Of a stretch of DNA of 31,048 nucleotides, positions 7,324 through 16,084 are shown in pieces (the stretch's first letter is position 1; the number at the start of each line of letters is the position of its first letter). Under the pieces are notes generated by a model. That model was not told the DNA's origin. It did no database searches and saw only the letters and a program-made list of their open reading frames with translations. Origin of the DNA: Ferroplasma sp037442045 (lineage in GTDB: Archaea; Thermoplasmatota; Thermoplasmata; Thermoplasmatales; Thermoplasmataceae). The stretch spans positions 1-31,048 of the forward strand of contig NZ_JBBIRC010000012.1 in the NCBI RefSeq assembly GCF_037442045.1, in the 5' to 3' direction. Made by a program: the position numbers and the translations under genes.

Positions 7324-8609
7324 GCATTTTATTTTATCTGGCACTAATTATTTTTGCAGTTACTCTGATCCTTGTGCTTAAAAAGCCGAAAAATATAGGC
7401 ATAGGATATTCTGCACTTATCGGTGCCGGCATCAGCGTTTTGCTTGGAATTTCCACTTTTAGTGATGTTATTGCAGTATGGGATATAGTATGGAATGCCA
7501 CATTCACATTCATTTCTGTTATTATCATTTCATTAATACTTGATGAGGCAGGCTTTTTTGAATTTATTGCCTATAAAATAGCATTATATTCAAAGGGCAA
7601 TGGGAAAAAGTTGTTTGTTCTTATCATTCTTCTTGGGTCTGCTATATCAGCAATTTTTGCAAATGATGGTACTGCATTGATACTTACACCGATCGTTTAT
7701 GCAATACTTTACAGATCCAATTTCTCAAAAAACAGGATACTTCCATTTATTATGGCTACAGGATTTATTGCAGATACTGCAAGCATACCATTCATAGTTA
7801 GCAATCTTGTAAATCTGGTAACTGCAGGATATTTTCACATAACATTTTCCAGATATACGGAAATTATGATCATCCCGGATATTGTTTCTATAATAGCCAG
7901 CCTGTCTGTTTTATATATTTATTATCATAAAAGCATCAGGGATAATTTTGAACTTGATAAGACCATAAAGCCAGAAGCATTTATAAAAGACAGAAGAATA
8001 TTTTTAATGGCATTTCCCATGACACTTATTTTAATGGCCTTATATTTCTTATCAGGATTTATACATATTCCAATTTCTTTTGTGGCAATGCCGGTTGCCC
8101 TGTTATTTTATATTGTGGCCAGGTTCGATGGGAAAATAGATGCAAATCATGTGATTAAAATAGCACCGTGGCAGGTTGTGCTATTTTCACTGGGCATGTA
8201 TGTAATAGTATTTGGAGTAAGCAAAAACGGCCTGGATTCTATATATATTGCAATATTGAATTATTTCTCCACTCTTCCAGGTCCATTGCCAATAGTTACT
8301 TCTGGATTCTTTTTTGCGGTCAATGCTGCGTTTATGAACAATTTACCATCAGTTATGGTTGGCGATATAGCAATTTCAGGCATGGCACATCCAGGTTTGC
8401 TTATGTATGCAAATATTATAGGAAATGATATAGGGCCAAAATTCACCCCGATAGGTTCACTTGCCACTTTACTGTGGTTATATACTCTCGAAAGGAAAAA
8501 TTCCATAAAAATTTCATTCGTTTATTATATGAAAACTGGGTTAATACTTGCTGTTCCTGTTTTGTTTTTCACATTAATATCTCTTTATCTCACGTCACTG
8601 ATCATTTGA
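7320..8609 (+). CDS. arsB: ArsB arsenite/antimonite efflux permease
   Basis: The 429-residue polytopic protein has the same length as E. coli ArsB and follows it closely. Recognisable stretches include the N-terminal IVWNATFTFISVIIISL, LFANDG-type FANDGTALILTPI, GFIADTASIPFIVSNLVN, APWQVVLFSLGMYVIV, MNNLPSVMVG and GPKFTPIGSLATLLWL. It extrudes As(III) and Sb(III) across the membrane, alone or with an ArsA ATPase. No arsA or arsC arsenate reductase is adjacent, so this is a minimal two-gene arsRB operon. Such an arrangement suits acid mine settings where arsenite is abundant. The 3' end overlaps the convergent synthase gene by 15 bases. Confidence 0.95.
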   Translation: MSILFYLALIIFAVTLILVLKKPKNIGIGYSALIGAGISVLLGISTFSDVIAVWDIVWNATFTFISVIIISLILDEAGFFEFIAYKIALYSKGNGKKLFVLIILLGSAISAIFANDGTALILTPIVYAILYRSNFSKNRILPFIMATGFIADTASIPFIVSNLVNLVTAGYFHITFSRYTEIMIIPDIVSIIASLSVLYIYYHKSIRDNFELDKTIKPEAFIKDRRIFLMAFPMTLILMALYFLSGFIHIPISFVAMPVALLFYIVARFDGKIDANHVIKIAPWQVVLFSLGMYVIVFGVSKNGLDSIYIAILNYFSTLPGPLPIVTSGFFFAVNAAFMNNLPSVMVGDIAISGMAHPGLLMYANIIGNDIGPKFTPIGSLATLLWLYTLERKNSIKISFVYYMKTGLILAVPVLFFTLISLYLTSLII

Positions 8610-9713
8610 ATTGGTCATTTCCTTCAATTCCTCTTCACTGTAAACCATATTGTTGCTTTTTATTTTTTCAAGTATTCCAGATATTTTATTTTCATCAATA
8701 TCCATTCCCATGCCTGTTAATTTTTGGCGCAATGCATGCCTTCCTGAATATTTATCTATTGTAAATCCATGTTGCATGCCCAGCCTTGAGGGATCCATGA
8801 ATTCGTATGTTCCAGCATTGTTTATAATTCCATCTACATGAACACCGGATTTGTGGGTGAATGCATTCCTGCCTGTTACTGGAAAATTCGGTGACAGAGT
8901 TATCTTGCTGTATGTCTCTACAAGTTCTGAAAGTGGCTTGAGCATCATCAGATCAGCAGCATCTATACCAAAATGGTATTCCAGAAGAACAGCAAAAACC
9001 TGCAATGGCGTTATTCCTACCCGCTCGCCCAGCCCATTTACAGTTGTATGTATTATGCTTGCTCCAGACTCAGCAGCTGCAAGGCTATTTGCCAGTGCCA
9101 TGCCCATATCGTTGTGCCCGTGAAAATCGTATTCAACATTTTTTATGTCCATAAGATTATTAAATATATAGCGTGTCTTCTCTGGCGTCAGTATGCCAAG
9201 TGTGTCTGCAATTGAAATTCTATCGGCACCGGCTTCCACTGCAGTATTTACCACATTCCTTAAAAAGTTGATATCCGTTCTTGATGCATCTTCGGCGGTA
9301 AATCTTACAGGTATTCCCGTAGAAACTGCATAACTGATTGAGTCGTATATTATATCAAGGGCCTGAGTTCTGCTTTTATGGGTTTTATAATCAAGATGAA
9401 TATCACTGACACCGTAAAATATTGCTATTCTGTCCACATTTAGTCCGGCTGCTGAATCAATATCGGAATGTACAGCCCTGCTATGTGCAATTATCTCAGG
9501 TTTTATTATTCCGGATGCTTTGAGTTCCATTATCTCCTTTATTGCAGAATAAATATCTTTAGAAACCAGTGGATGCCCTGCTTCTATCATTGCAACGTGT
9601 GCATCGGATAGAAGTTTCGCTATCTCCACCCTTTGATTTTGATTGAACAACACACCTGGAGTTTGTTCTCCCTCCCTTAACGTTGAATCAAGTATTCCTA
9701 CTTTTGTTGACAT
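8595..9713 (-). CDS. Homocitrate synthase / 2-isopropylmalate synthase family protein
   Basis: This is a DRE-TIM metallolyase of the Claisen-type synthase family, 372 residues. The DxxLREG motif is LDSTLREGEQ (D9, R13, E14), and the metal-binding FHGHND has H198 and H200. Family signatures GLGERVGITPLQ and HKSGVHVDGI are present. The roughly 120-residue C-terminal allosteric domain of full LeuA proteins is missing, a length typical of homocitrate synthases and NifV-like enzymes. It would condense acetyl-CoA with 2-oxoglutarate (lysine via aminoadipate) or, less likely, 2-oxoisovalerate (leucine). The dehydratase subunits at 3217-4963 would act next in either route. The ATG is preceded by a TATA-like element at about 9736-9750 on the minus strand. 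Confidence 0.87.
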   Translation of the reverse strand: MSTKVGILDSTLREGEQTPGVLFNQNQRVEIAKLLSDAHVAMIEAGHPLVSKDIYSAIKEIMELKASGIIKPEIIAHSRAVHSDIDSAAGLNVDRIAIFYGVSDIHLDYKTHKSRTQALDIIYDSISYAVSTGIPVRFTAEDASRTDINFLRNVVNTAVEAGADRISIADTLGILTPEKTRYIFNNLMDIKNVEYDFHGHNDMGMALANSLAAAESGASIIHTTVNGLGERVGITPLQVFAVLLEYHFGIDAADLMMLKPLSELVETYSKITLSPNFPVTGRNAFTHKSGVHVDGIINNAGTYEFMDPSRLGMQHGFTIDKYSGRHALRQKLTGMGMDIDENKISGILEKIKSNNMVYSEEELKEMTNSNDQ

Positions 9714-9828
9714 TTTATCTTTTGTGTATGCATATTTAATAAATAAAAGTTTCGTATTAATATTACTAATTTCGCAATAGTATATGAAATATGCAAAGGG
9801 TTTTTAATTACTATTTATTCGGGAAACT
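9714..9828. promoter_or_regulatory. Divergent promoter region, synthase and sugar kinase
   Basis: This 115-base gap contains promoter-like sequence for both sides. On the minus strand, GAAACTTTTATTTATTAAAT lies about 25 bases before the synthase ATG. On the plus strand, GGGTTTTTAATTACTA at about 9795-9810 lies about 25 bases before the ATG at 9829. Both fit leaderless starts. No clear palindromic operator was seen. Confidence 0.45.
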
Positions 9829-10800
9829 ATGATTCTTTCAGTGGATGGTGGAGGCACTAAAACCGTGGCTATTATAATTGATGAGGCTAATAATGAACTT
9901 ACAGGACTTGGTGTATCCGGCCCAAGCAATGTTCGCAGCGTCAGTGCTGTAACCTCAAGGAAAAACATTTTAAAAGCCATAAAAAATGCAGAAAAAATGG
10001 CCGGAATGGTAAATATTACAGAAGCCATTTATGGAATAGCCGGGTATGGAGATTCAATTGCATACACTGCCGAACTGGAATCGATAATACAATCCATAGA
10101 TAAGTTATCGCCCTCACATGCAGTAATAACAAATGATGGAGAAGCTGCAGCTTATCTTATTACAATGGGAAATGATGGAATAGTTACAGCCCTGGGCACA
10201 GGTTCCGTAGGGGCTTATATTAAAAATGGTAAATTAAACCGTGTTGGTGGCTGGAGCTATCTTACAGATGATGTGGCTTCAGGTTACTGGATAGCCAGAA
10301 CCGGTATGGAAATGGCAGAGAAAAGCTATGATGGATTAATCGGCCAGACATCGCTTATAGAAAAATTTCAGGATTATTTTAAACTCTCGCTGCGTGATCT
10401 TGTAGCAAATCTTGAGGAATATTTCAATAAGCGAATTATGGCATCTCTTGCCATGCTTGTTAACACAGAAGCCGAAAACGGAGATGAAATTTCAGAAAAA
10501 GTTCTTTATATGGCATTTAAAGAGATAAAACTTATGATCGACGGAATGAGGGAAAAATTTGATAAACCGGTGGTTATAGGGTCCGTTGGCGGTGTAATGC
10601 GTTCCCGTAAAATCAGGGAATTCCTGCAGGAAGAATATCCCGAAATTAATATTTTTTATGGATACCACGTTGCAATAGGAAATGCAATGAGAATATCTGG
10701 AAATAAAAGTGCCGAAATAAGAGATATGTTTGTATCACAGCTAAATGAAAAACTGCCATCATTATCCAGAACAGAAAGAGAATTGCTGTTTTTAAAATAA
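9829..10800 (+). CDS. BadF/BadG-family sugar kinase, possible 2-keto-3-deoxygluconate kinase
   Basis: The 323-residue protein is an ASKHA-fold kinase of the BadF/BadG/BcrA/BcrD family. Phosphate-1 loop is VDGGGTKT (residues 5-12), phosphate-2 is GTGSVG (123-128) and the adenosine motif is GSVGGV (about 251-256). Members phosphorylate N-acetylglucosamine and other sugars. In Thermoplasma a member of this family has been characterised as 2-keto-3-deoxygluconate kinase, which makes that role an attractive guess for a branch of the Entner-Doudoroff pathway here. There is no neighbouring sugar gene to support one substrate. The ATG at 9829 is set by a TATA-like element 25 bases upstream. Confidence 0.85.
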   Translation: MILSVDGGGTKTVAIIIDEANNELTGLGVSGPSNVRSVSAVTSRKNILKAIKNAEKMAGMVNITEAIYGIAGYGDSIAYTAELESIIQSIDKLSPSHAVITNDGEAAAYLITMGNDGIVTALGTGSVGAYIKNGKLNRVGGWSYLTDDVASGYWIARTGMEMAEKSYDGLIGQTSLIEKFQDYFKLSLRDLVANLEEYFNKRIMASLAMLVNTEAENGDEISEKVLYMAFKEIKLMIDGMREKFDKPVVIGSVGGVMRSRKIREFLQEEYPEINIFYGYHVAIGNAMRISGNKSAEIRDMFVSQLNEKLPSLSRTERELLFLK

Positions 10801-10822
10801 TATCTTTTTAGTAAAAAGATAT
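10800..10822 (+). promoter_or_regulatory. Perfect inverted repeat at the padR promoter
   Basis: ATATCTTTTT and AAAAAGATAT are perfect ten-base arms around AGT. The right arm runs into the TATA box (GATATATATA, about 10818-10827) that lies some 25 bases before padR. Placement over the BRE/TATA region is what a repressor operator would show, so PadR autoregulation is likely. A terminator hairpin for the preceding kinase gene is an alternative use of the same repeat. Confidence 0.6.
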
Positions 10823-10848
10823 ATATACAATTCAAGCATTGAAGGAAT

Positions 10849-11277
10849 ATGAAATATCATCTATCTGACATGCTCATACTGGAACAGGTTTCTGATGGCC
10901 CCAAAAAACCATACAGAATAATAAAGGGAATTATGTCAAAATTTGAAAAAGATTATAAACCGGATTATAAACCGAGCACAGGCATGATTTATCCTGCAAT
11001 AGATAGAATGGTAAAAGCAGGATATATTAAAAAAGTTGCTGATGGCTACGCCATAACTCCAGAAGGTGATGAATATAGATTGAAAAATAAGGAAAATTAT
11101 GAAATGATGATTTCAAATTTTCTGCATAACAAACTTTTTTTCAAGAATTTGAAAAAATCTGTTAAGGACCTTATAGCAGCCATAAATGAAGCAGATAAAG
11201 ATTATATAAAAGCAAATCAGGATGAAATTATAGATGAAATAGATGAAATTTCAAGGAAGATCAGAAAAATGGAGTGA
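10849..11277 (+). CDS. PadR-family transcriptional regulator
   Basis: This 142-residue protein has a PadR winged helix over residues 1-80, ending in a wing and recognition region with STGMIYPAIDRMVKAGYIKK, which matches the PadR consensus (GxIYPxLxxLexxGlI). A C-terminal helical tail (about 90-142) rich in Asp, Glu and Lys would serve dimerisation. It is the first gene of a three-gene operon with an ABC ATPase and permease. This is the classic layout in which PadR represses a drug-efflux ABC transporter and is released by its substrate. The perfect inverted repeat at 10800-10822 is the probable binding site. Confidence 0.88.
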   Translation: MKYHLSDMLILEQVSDGPKKPYRIIKGIMSKFEKDYKPDYKPSTGMIYPAIDRMVKAGYIKKVADGYAITPEGDEYRLKNKENYEMMISNFLHNKLFFKNLKKSVKDLIAAINEADKDYIKANQDEIIDEIDEISRKIRKME

Positions 11278-11282
11278 TTATT

Positions 11283-12266
11283 GTGGTAGAATACAGTATA
11301 GAAACCGATAAATTAACAAAAATATTCAATGGAAAGGTTACGGCCGTTGATAATGTAAGCCTGAAAATTGAAAAAGGAAAAGTATACGGATTGCTTGGCC
11401 AGAATGGAGCAGGAAAATCAACGTTGATCAAAATGCTCACGGGCAGTTTAACGGCTACTTCTGGTTCGGCAAAAATTGCAGGCCTGGATTTAAATAAGGA
11501 TTCAATGAAAATAAGAAGAATTACCGGTGTAGTCCCACAGGATTTTACAACAGATGGTGATCTGAGCGGCAGGGAAAATCTGAAGTTAATAGCAGATTTA
11601 TATGACATACCGAAAAAGAATGCTCTGGAAAGAATAGAAACACTGCTTCATATGGTAGATTTGTATGATGTGAAAGACCGGCATGCTGACAATTACTCTG
11701 GCGGCATGAGGAAAAGGCTTGAGCTGGCATGTGGCCTTATGAACACACCAGAAGTACTCTTCCTTGATGAGCCCACTCTTGGGCTTGATGTAACTACCAG
11801 AGAGAATCTATGGAAATATATACGATCGGTACAGAAGGAATTTCATATAACAATAATACTGACATCGCATTATCTCGATGAGGTTGATGCCCTTGCCAAT
11901 GAACTTTCAATAATAGACCATGGAAAGATACTGGTAACAGGCACATCTGATGAACTTAAGAAGAGCCTTAAAGGTGATATTATTACTTTGAAGGTAAAAA
12001 ACGATCAGGAATTTAATACATTAAAGGAATTTCCGAATTCACTGGAGATCAAGCGCATGGAAACAGGTGATATAAGAATGAAAGTCAATAATTCTGACGA
12101 GGTTTTGCCAAAGCTGATGAAATTCCTTTCTGAAAAGGGTATTTCACCGGAGGCGATAAGCATAAGGAAACCTTCACTGGATGAAGTATTTATAGAGTAT
12201 ACAGGAAGAAATATAAACTCAGAAGCAGGCAATACAGATTATGCAAAATTAATGATGGGGAGATAA
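11283..12266 (+). CDS. ABC transporter ATPase (DrrA-like)
   Basis: The protein is the nucleotide-binding subunit of an ABC-2 exporter. Walker A is GQNGAGKST (residues 39-47), the ABC signature is YSGGMRKR, Walker B with the catalytic Glu is VLFLDEPTLGLD and the H-loop is TSHYLDE. A C-terminal extension of about 100 residues is typical of DrrA/CcmA-like drug-export ATPases. GTG 11283 is chosen because GGAGTGAT at 11271-11278, a near match to the 16S anti-Shine-Dalgarno, lies about 5 bases before it. An earlier in-frame GTG at 11274 overlaps padR by four bases and would add three residues; it cannot be excluded. The gene is two bases from the permease. Confidence 0.92.
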   Translation: MVEYSIETDKLTKIFNGKVTAVDNVSLKIEKGKVYGLLGQNGAGKSTLIKMLTGSLTATSGSAKIAGLDLNKDSMKIRRITGVVPQDFTTDGDLSGRENLKLIADLYDIPKKNALERIETLLHMVDLYDVKDRHADNYSGGMRKRLELACGLMNTPEVLFLDEPTLGLDVTTRENLWKYIRSVQKEFHITIILTSHYLDEVDALANELSIIDHGKILVTGTSDELKKSLKGDIITLKVKNDQEFNTLKEFPNSLEIKRMETGDIRMKVNNSDEVLPKLMKFLSEKGISPEAISIRKPSLDEVFIEYTGRNINSEAGNTDYAKLMMGR

Positions 12267-12268
12267 TA

Positions 12269-13075
12269 ATGAGTGGCTTGATACCGTTAACAATAAGGGA
12301 TTTAAAGAGATGGTACAGAAATCCGGTATCCGCTGTGGTAGGAGTTATACAGCCCATATTCTGGATTGTTTTATTCGGAAGTGCATTTGATATAGCGAAA
12401 TTTGGCCCTTCTTTTACATCAGCATTCTTTGAAGGTGCACCGGACTATATAACATATTTAATGGGTGGAATATTAACAATTATAGGCCTTTTCACAGGAA
12501 TGTTTTCGGGAGTGAATATAATATGGGATAGAAGGCTTGGCATATTGCAGAGGTTTCTTATAGCCCCAATCAACAGGGCATCAATAGTGTTTTCCAGAAT
12601 TTTATCTTCTGTAGTAAGAATACTTGTCCAGATTGTGATATTATTTGCTGTTGCCTTTATAATACCTGACGGGCTGAAGATTCAGCATGGCTTTACTGCA
12701 ATGGATGCCATTATACTTGTATCAGCAGTCCTGATGATTTCATTTATATTTTCTTCGCTTTTCAGCATAATAGCTGTAAGAACAAGAAAAATGGAATCCA
12801 TATTTGGAATAGTAAATCTGATTAATCTTCCACTTATGTTTGCAAGTTTTGCCATATTTCCACCAAAGCTTATGGCGGGCTGGCTGGAAAATGTTGCGAG
12901 GTATAATCCGGTTTCATGGTCTTCACAATCAATAAGAATGGTATTAATCAATGGAACTGCTTTAAGTGCAGGCCAGGCACACACAATATTGCTCTATATG
13001 CTAGGATTGCTGGCACTGAGCGTGTTTATGTTAATACTTACATATATTATATCAAATAAGGAAATACGCGGATAA
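12269..13075 (+). CDS. ABC-2 type permease (DrrB-like)
   Basis: The 268-residue protein has six predicted transmembrane helices and the ABC-2 layout. The N-terminal RDLKRWYRNPVSAVVGVIQP is the usual amphipathic entry helix. The central region around DRRLGILQRFLIAPI is the coupling segment conserved in DrrB and other ABC-2 exporters. It starts two bases after the ATPase stop codon and ends the operon. Together with the ATPase it should export a drug-like, lipid or natural-product molecule; the substrate is not known. Its stop abuts the convergent pyrH gene with no gap. Confidence 0.9.
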   Translation: MSGLIPLTIRDLKRWYRNPVSAVVGVIQPIFWIVLFGSAFDIAKFGPSFTSAFFEGAPDYITYLMGGILTIIGLFTGMFSGVNIIWDRRLGILQRFLIAPINRASIVFSRILSSVVRILVQIVILFAVAFIIPDGLKIQHGFTAMDAIILVSAVLMISFIFSSLFSIIAVRTRKMESIFGIVNLINLPLMFASFAIFPPKLMAGWLENVARYNPVSWSSQSIRMVLINGTALSAGQAHTILLYMLGLLALSVFMLILTYIISNKEIRG

Positions 13076-13753
13076 TCAGGAAATAACAGTGCCATCGCAT
13101 TCTTCACCATATAATATATTTTTATATTCATTTAAATTAAAGCCGTTTACAACAAATATTTTTATTTTAGCTCTTTTTGCAATTGTCAGTGATGTTATGT
13201 CCATAAAAACGTTTGTTCCCGCGCCGGTTGAATTTTGAATTGATAAAGAAATTGCATCGTTGTATGAAAGTTTATGAAATTTTTTTGCATCCTTATCGAA
13301 TTTTGGATCAGCAGAGTAAACGCCATCGACAGATGTTGCATTTATCAATATTTTAGACCCTGTTCTTTCTGCAAGAAGTGTTGATACTGTATCTGTTGTA
13401 TGCCCCGGCTCTGTGCCTCCCATTACAACGTATCTGTAATTATGTATCAGCTCGGCAGCATCGTTGATAGTTGTTGGTATTTTGGAATTTACATCATCGA
13501 AAAATGTTGACATTGCTAGTGCATTTATTCTTGTAGCATTTATTCCTATCTCATCAAGTATATTATCATTGACATTGTATTTCTTTAAATCGGAAATATA
13601 TGTTCTTGCAAGTTTTCCACCTCCAACAACAATTCCAAATTTATCATAGGTAGTAATGGATTTTATTGTTTCAGAAAATTTTTCCATTAATTCAAGATTG
13701 AGCCTTTCTTTTGATATGATTGATCCGCCAAGTGATATTACAACGCTATTCAT
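13076..13753 (-). CDS. pyrH: Uridylate kinase (archaeal UMP kinase)
   Basis: The 225-residue protein belongs to the amino-acid kinase fold and is of the short archaeal PyrH type. It phosphorylates UMP to UDP with ATP in pyrimidine nucleotide synthesis. Visible motifs are VISLGGSIIS (residues 5-14), VVGGGKLAR (about 42-50), the UMP-site segment MGGTEPGHTTDTVSTLLAE and NATSVDGVYSADPK near the ATP site. It is divergent from prf1 with only 42 bases between start codons, so the two promoters must be back to back. Confidence is high from motif order and length. Confidence 0.94.
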   Translation of the reverse strand: MNSVVISLGGSIISKERLNLELMEKFSETIKSITTYDKFGIVVGGGKLARTYISDLKKYNVNDNILDEIGINATRINALAMSTFFDDVNSKIPTTINDAAELIHNYRYVVMGGTEPGHTTDTVSTLLAERTGSKILINATSVDGVYSADPKFDKDAKKFHKLSYNDAISLSIQNSTGAGTNVFMDITSLTIAKRAKIKIFVVNGFNLNEYKNILYGEECDGTVIS

Positions 13754-13795
13754 ATAATTTCATTAAGGTTAAATATTATTATAAAATTTTCTATA

Positions 13796-15034
13796 ATGGA
13801 TGATGAAGATTACAAGCGTTATGAATTTAGAAAAGCAATGGAAGAGCTGTCTAAATTGCATGGCCGTGGCACAGAGCTCATATCACTCTACATTCCACCG
13901 GATAAACAGATTTCTGATGTTGTACAATATTTAAGAGAGGAATTTTCCACATCTTCAAACATAAAATCAAAAACAACCAGAAAAAATGTTCTTGGAGCAA
14001 TAGAATCGATAATGTCGCGATTGAAATATTACAAACAGCCACCTGATCATGGACTTGTATTTTTCGTTGGGCATGTTGCAACGCGAGGGGATCAGACAGA
14101 GATGTATACAAAGATTATAGAGCCTCCACAACCAATACAGACCTTTTTATACAAATGTGATTCAAGCTTTCACCTTGAGCAGTTAACAGACCAATTGAAG
14201 GAAAAAGAGCTTTATGGCCTTATAGTGATTGACAGGAAGGAAGCTACAGTAGGTTTTTTAAAGGGAACCAAAATAGAAGTTGTTGATTATGAATATTCTC
14301 TTGTACCCAGCAAACACCGACAGGGCGGCCAGTCATCGCGAAGGTTTGAAAGAGTAATTGAACTTGCGGCAGATATATTTTACAAAAAAATGGGAGGCAT
14401 AGCAAATAATACCTTTATGCCCGTTATAAAGGATATAATCACAATATTTGTTGGCGGGCCTGGAGCAACAAAGGAATATTTTGTTGAGAAGGACTATTTA
14501 AGAAACGAAGTAAAAGAAAAAATAAAGGATTTATTTGATATCGGATATACAGATGAATCGGGACTGAGGGAAGTTGTTGAAAAGGCTTCTGAATCAATCA
14601 AAGATATGAGAATAACCAGAGAAAAGGATATTATAAACCGATTTCTCAGGGAAATCAAAAAATCCGATGGGGGCCTCGGTGTGTATGGTGAGGCGGCAAT
14701 AGTCAATGCATTGAAAATGAAAAATATTGAATTGCTTATAGTATCCGATAGCATAAGAAAAATCAAATATTTCTACAGGTGCCCGGCATGTGGTGCAGAA
14801 AAAACATTTACGGATGAGCCTGAGGAAGAACCGGTATGTGATAATGATGGCACACCAATGAATTATGAAAGGGAAGATGATTTTATAGAAGATTTATATA
14901 AAATGGCAGAGGAATCCGGTACAAAAGTTGAACTTGTTTCAGAAAACAGTGATGAGGGGAGATTGTTGAAAACGGCCTTTGGAGGGCTTGCAGGAATATT
15001 GAGATATGTACCTGAAAACCAGGTAAATGTATAA
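13796..15034 (+). CDS. prf1: Peptide chain release factor aRF1
   Basis: This 412-residue protein is the archaeal class-1 release factor, homologous to eRF1, that reads all three stop codons. The N domain carries the stop-recognition NIKS motif (N55-S58). The M domain carries GGQ (G177-Q179, in HRQGGQSSRRF), which triggers hydrolysis of peptidyl-tRNA. The C domain has a zinc-ribbon-like CPACG (C329, C332) with a third Cys at 348 followed by DND, so the fourth ligand is not a normal cysteine. A TATA-like TTAAATATT at about 13769-13777 lies some 25 bases before the ATG. Length and motifs are standard for the family. Confidence 0.96.
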   Translation: MDDEDYKRYEFRKAMEELSKLHGRGTELISLYIPPDKQISDVVQYLREEFSTSSNIKSKTTRKNVLGAIESIMSRLKYYKQPPDHGLVFFVGHVATRGDQTEMYTKIIEPPQPIQTFLYKCDSSFHLEQLTDQLKEKELYGLIVIDRKEATVGFLKGTKIEVVDYEYSLVPSKHRQGGQSSRRFERVIELAADIFYKKMGGIANNTFMPVIKDIITIFVGGPGATKEYFVEKDYLRNEVKEKIKDLFDIGYTDESGLREVVEKASESIKDMRITREKDIINRFLREIKKSDGGLGVYGEAAIVNALKMKNIELLIVSDSIRKIKYFYRCPACGAEKTFTDEPEEEPVCDNDGTPMNYEREDDFIEDLYKMAEESGTKVELVSENSDEGRLLKTAFGGLAGILRYVPENQVNV

Positions 15035-15094
15035 AATTAATATCATGATTTCGTACATTCCTAAAAAATAAATATTGAATTGCCATAAAAGGCT

Positions 15095-16084
15095 GTGAAT
15101 CCATTTTTCCTTTTCTTCAGGAAATTCCGCAAGTATTCAAAAAACCATGTAATGAAGGCTTCAATCCTGACAGTAGGTGTCATAATATACTCTGTATTCA
15201 GTGAATTTTATATCGAAAATGGGATAGCTTCCAGTGGCGTGCATTCATTATTTACCAGCCTCTGGTGGACAATGCAAACTGTTACAACTGTTGGATACGG
15301 TGATACTCCTGTTTTGGGCATAATAGGAAGAACAAATGGCATGTTAATAATGGTTGTTGGAATAGGTTCACTTGGATACCTCATGGCTGCACTGACAAGC
15401 ATGCTTATAGATATAAGATTGTCATCTAAACTGGGTGAGAAAATGGCTACTGAAAAAAAACATATAGTTATTTGCAACTACAATGAAAGCACAAAAAAGG
15501 TGCTTGAAAAGATAAAAGATGATGGAATTGGAATAGTTATTTTAAATGAAAACGAAATTAAAGAAACTAGTGAATATACTTTCATTAAGGGAAGTTTTCT
15601 TAAAGAAGATGATCTGATCAGAGCAGGAATACAAAAAGCCACATCTGTTATTATTTTTTCCCGCAGCGAAGATAAAGATGAACGGGGAATGGATGCAGAA
15701 AACATATTATCTGCCATGGTAATAAGAAAAATCAATGCAAATATAAGAATAATCGGCGAAATTCTGGAGCCTGATAGCAGGGAACATGCATCAAGTTTTA
15801 TGGATGATATAGTGGTTAAAGGCGATGTATCATCAATGCTAATATATTCTTCCATAATAATTCCGGGGATGCCTGAATTTATCAGCGATTTGCTTACATC
15901 TAACAATATTTCTGAAGAAGATATACCGGAGACATACAATAACAGCACTTACCGAGAATTTATATCGATTATGGAAAAGCAAAACAGGATAATTCTTGGA
16001 TTCAGGGAAAAGGATAAAATATATTTAAGAAAAAATTCAGATGAAAAAATAAATGCAGAAAGTTATATATTTATTAAAAATTGA
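15095..16084 (+). CDS. RCK-gated potassium channel (MthK-like)
   Basis: The 329-residue protein has two transmembrane helices around a pore loop with the K+ selectivity filter TTVGYGD (T64-D70), then a cytosolic RCK domain from about residue 120. The first strand reads HIVICNYNEST in place of a Rossmann GxGxxG, as in MthK-type channels where the RCK domain senses Ca2+ or other ligands instead of NAD. A C-terminal RCK-C lobe follows (about 245-329). Four subunits would form the pore. The GTG start at 15095 has an A/T-rich TATA-like AAAAAATAAAT about 28 bases upstream; an internal ATG at 15152 would remove the first cytosolic residues only. Function in K+ balance and membrane potential in acid is likely. 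Confidence 0.92.
   Translation: MNPFFLFFRKFRKYSKNHVMKASILTVGVIIYSVFSEFYIENGIASSGVHSLFTSLWWTMQTVTTVGYGDTPVLGIIGRTNGMLIMVVGIGSLGYLMAALTSMLIDIRLSSKLGEKMATEKKHIVICNYNESTKKVLEKIKDDGIGIVILNENEIKETSEYTFIKGSFLKEDDLIRAGIQKATSVIIFSRSEDKDERGMDAENILSAMVIRKINANIRIIGEILEPDSREHASSFMDDIVVKGDVSSMLIYSSIIIPGMPEFISDLLTSNNISEEDIPETYNNSTYREFISIMEKQNRIILGFREKDKIYLRKNSDEKINAESYIFIKN

Noticed and set aside
8168..8428. Open frame in a second reading frame within arsB
   Set aside because: It overlaps well-conserved ArsB helices and has no independent signal.
10800..10822. Perfect repeat considered primarily as a terminator of the sugar kinase gene
   Set aside because: Archaeal termination rarely needs hairpins and the right arm overlaps the padR TATA box, so operator use is the better first reading.
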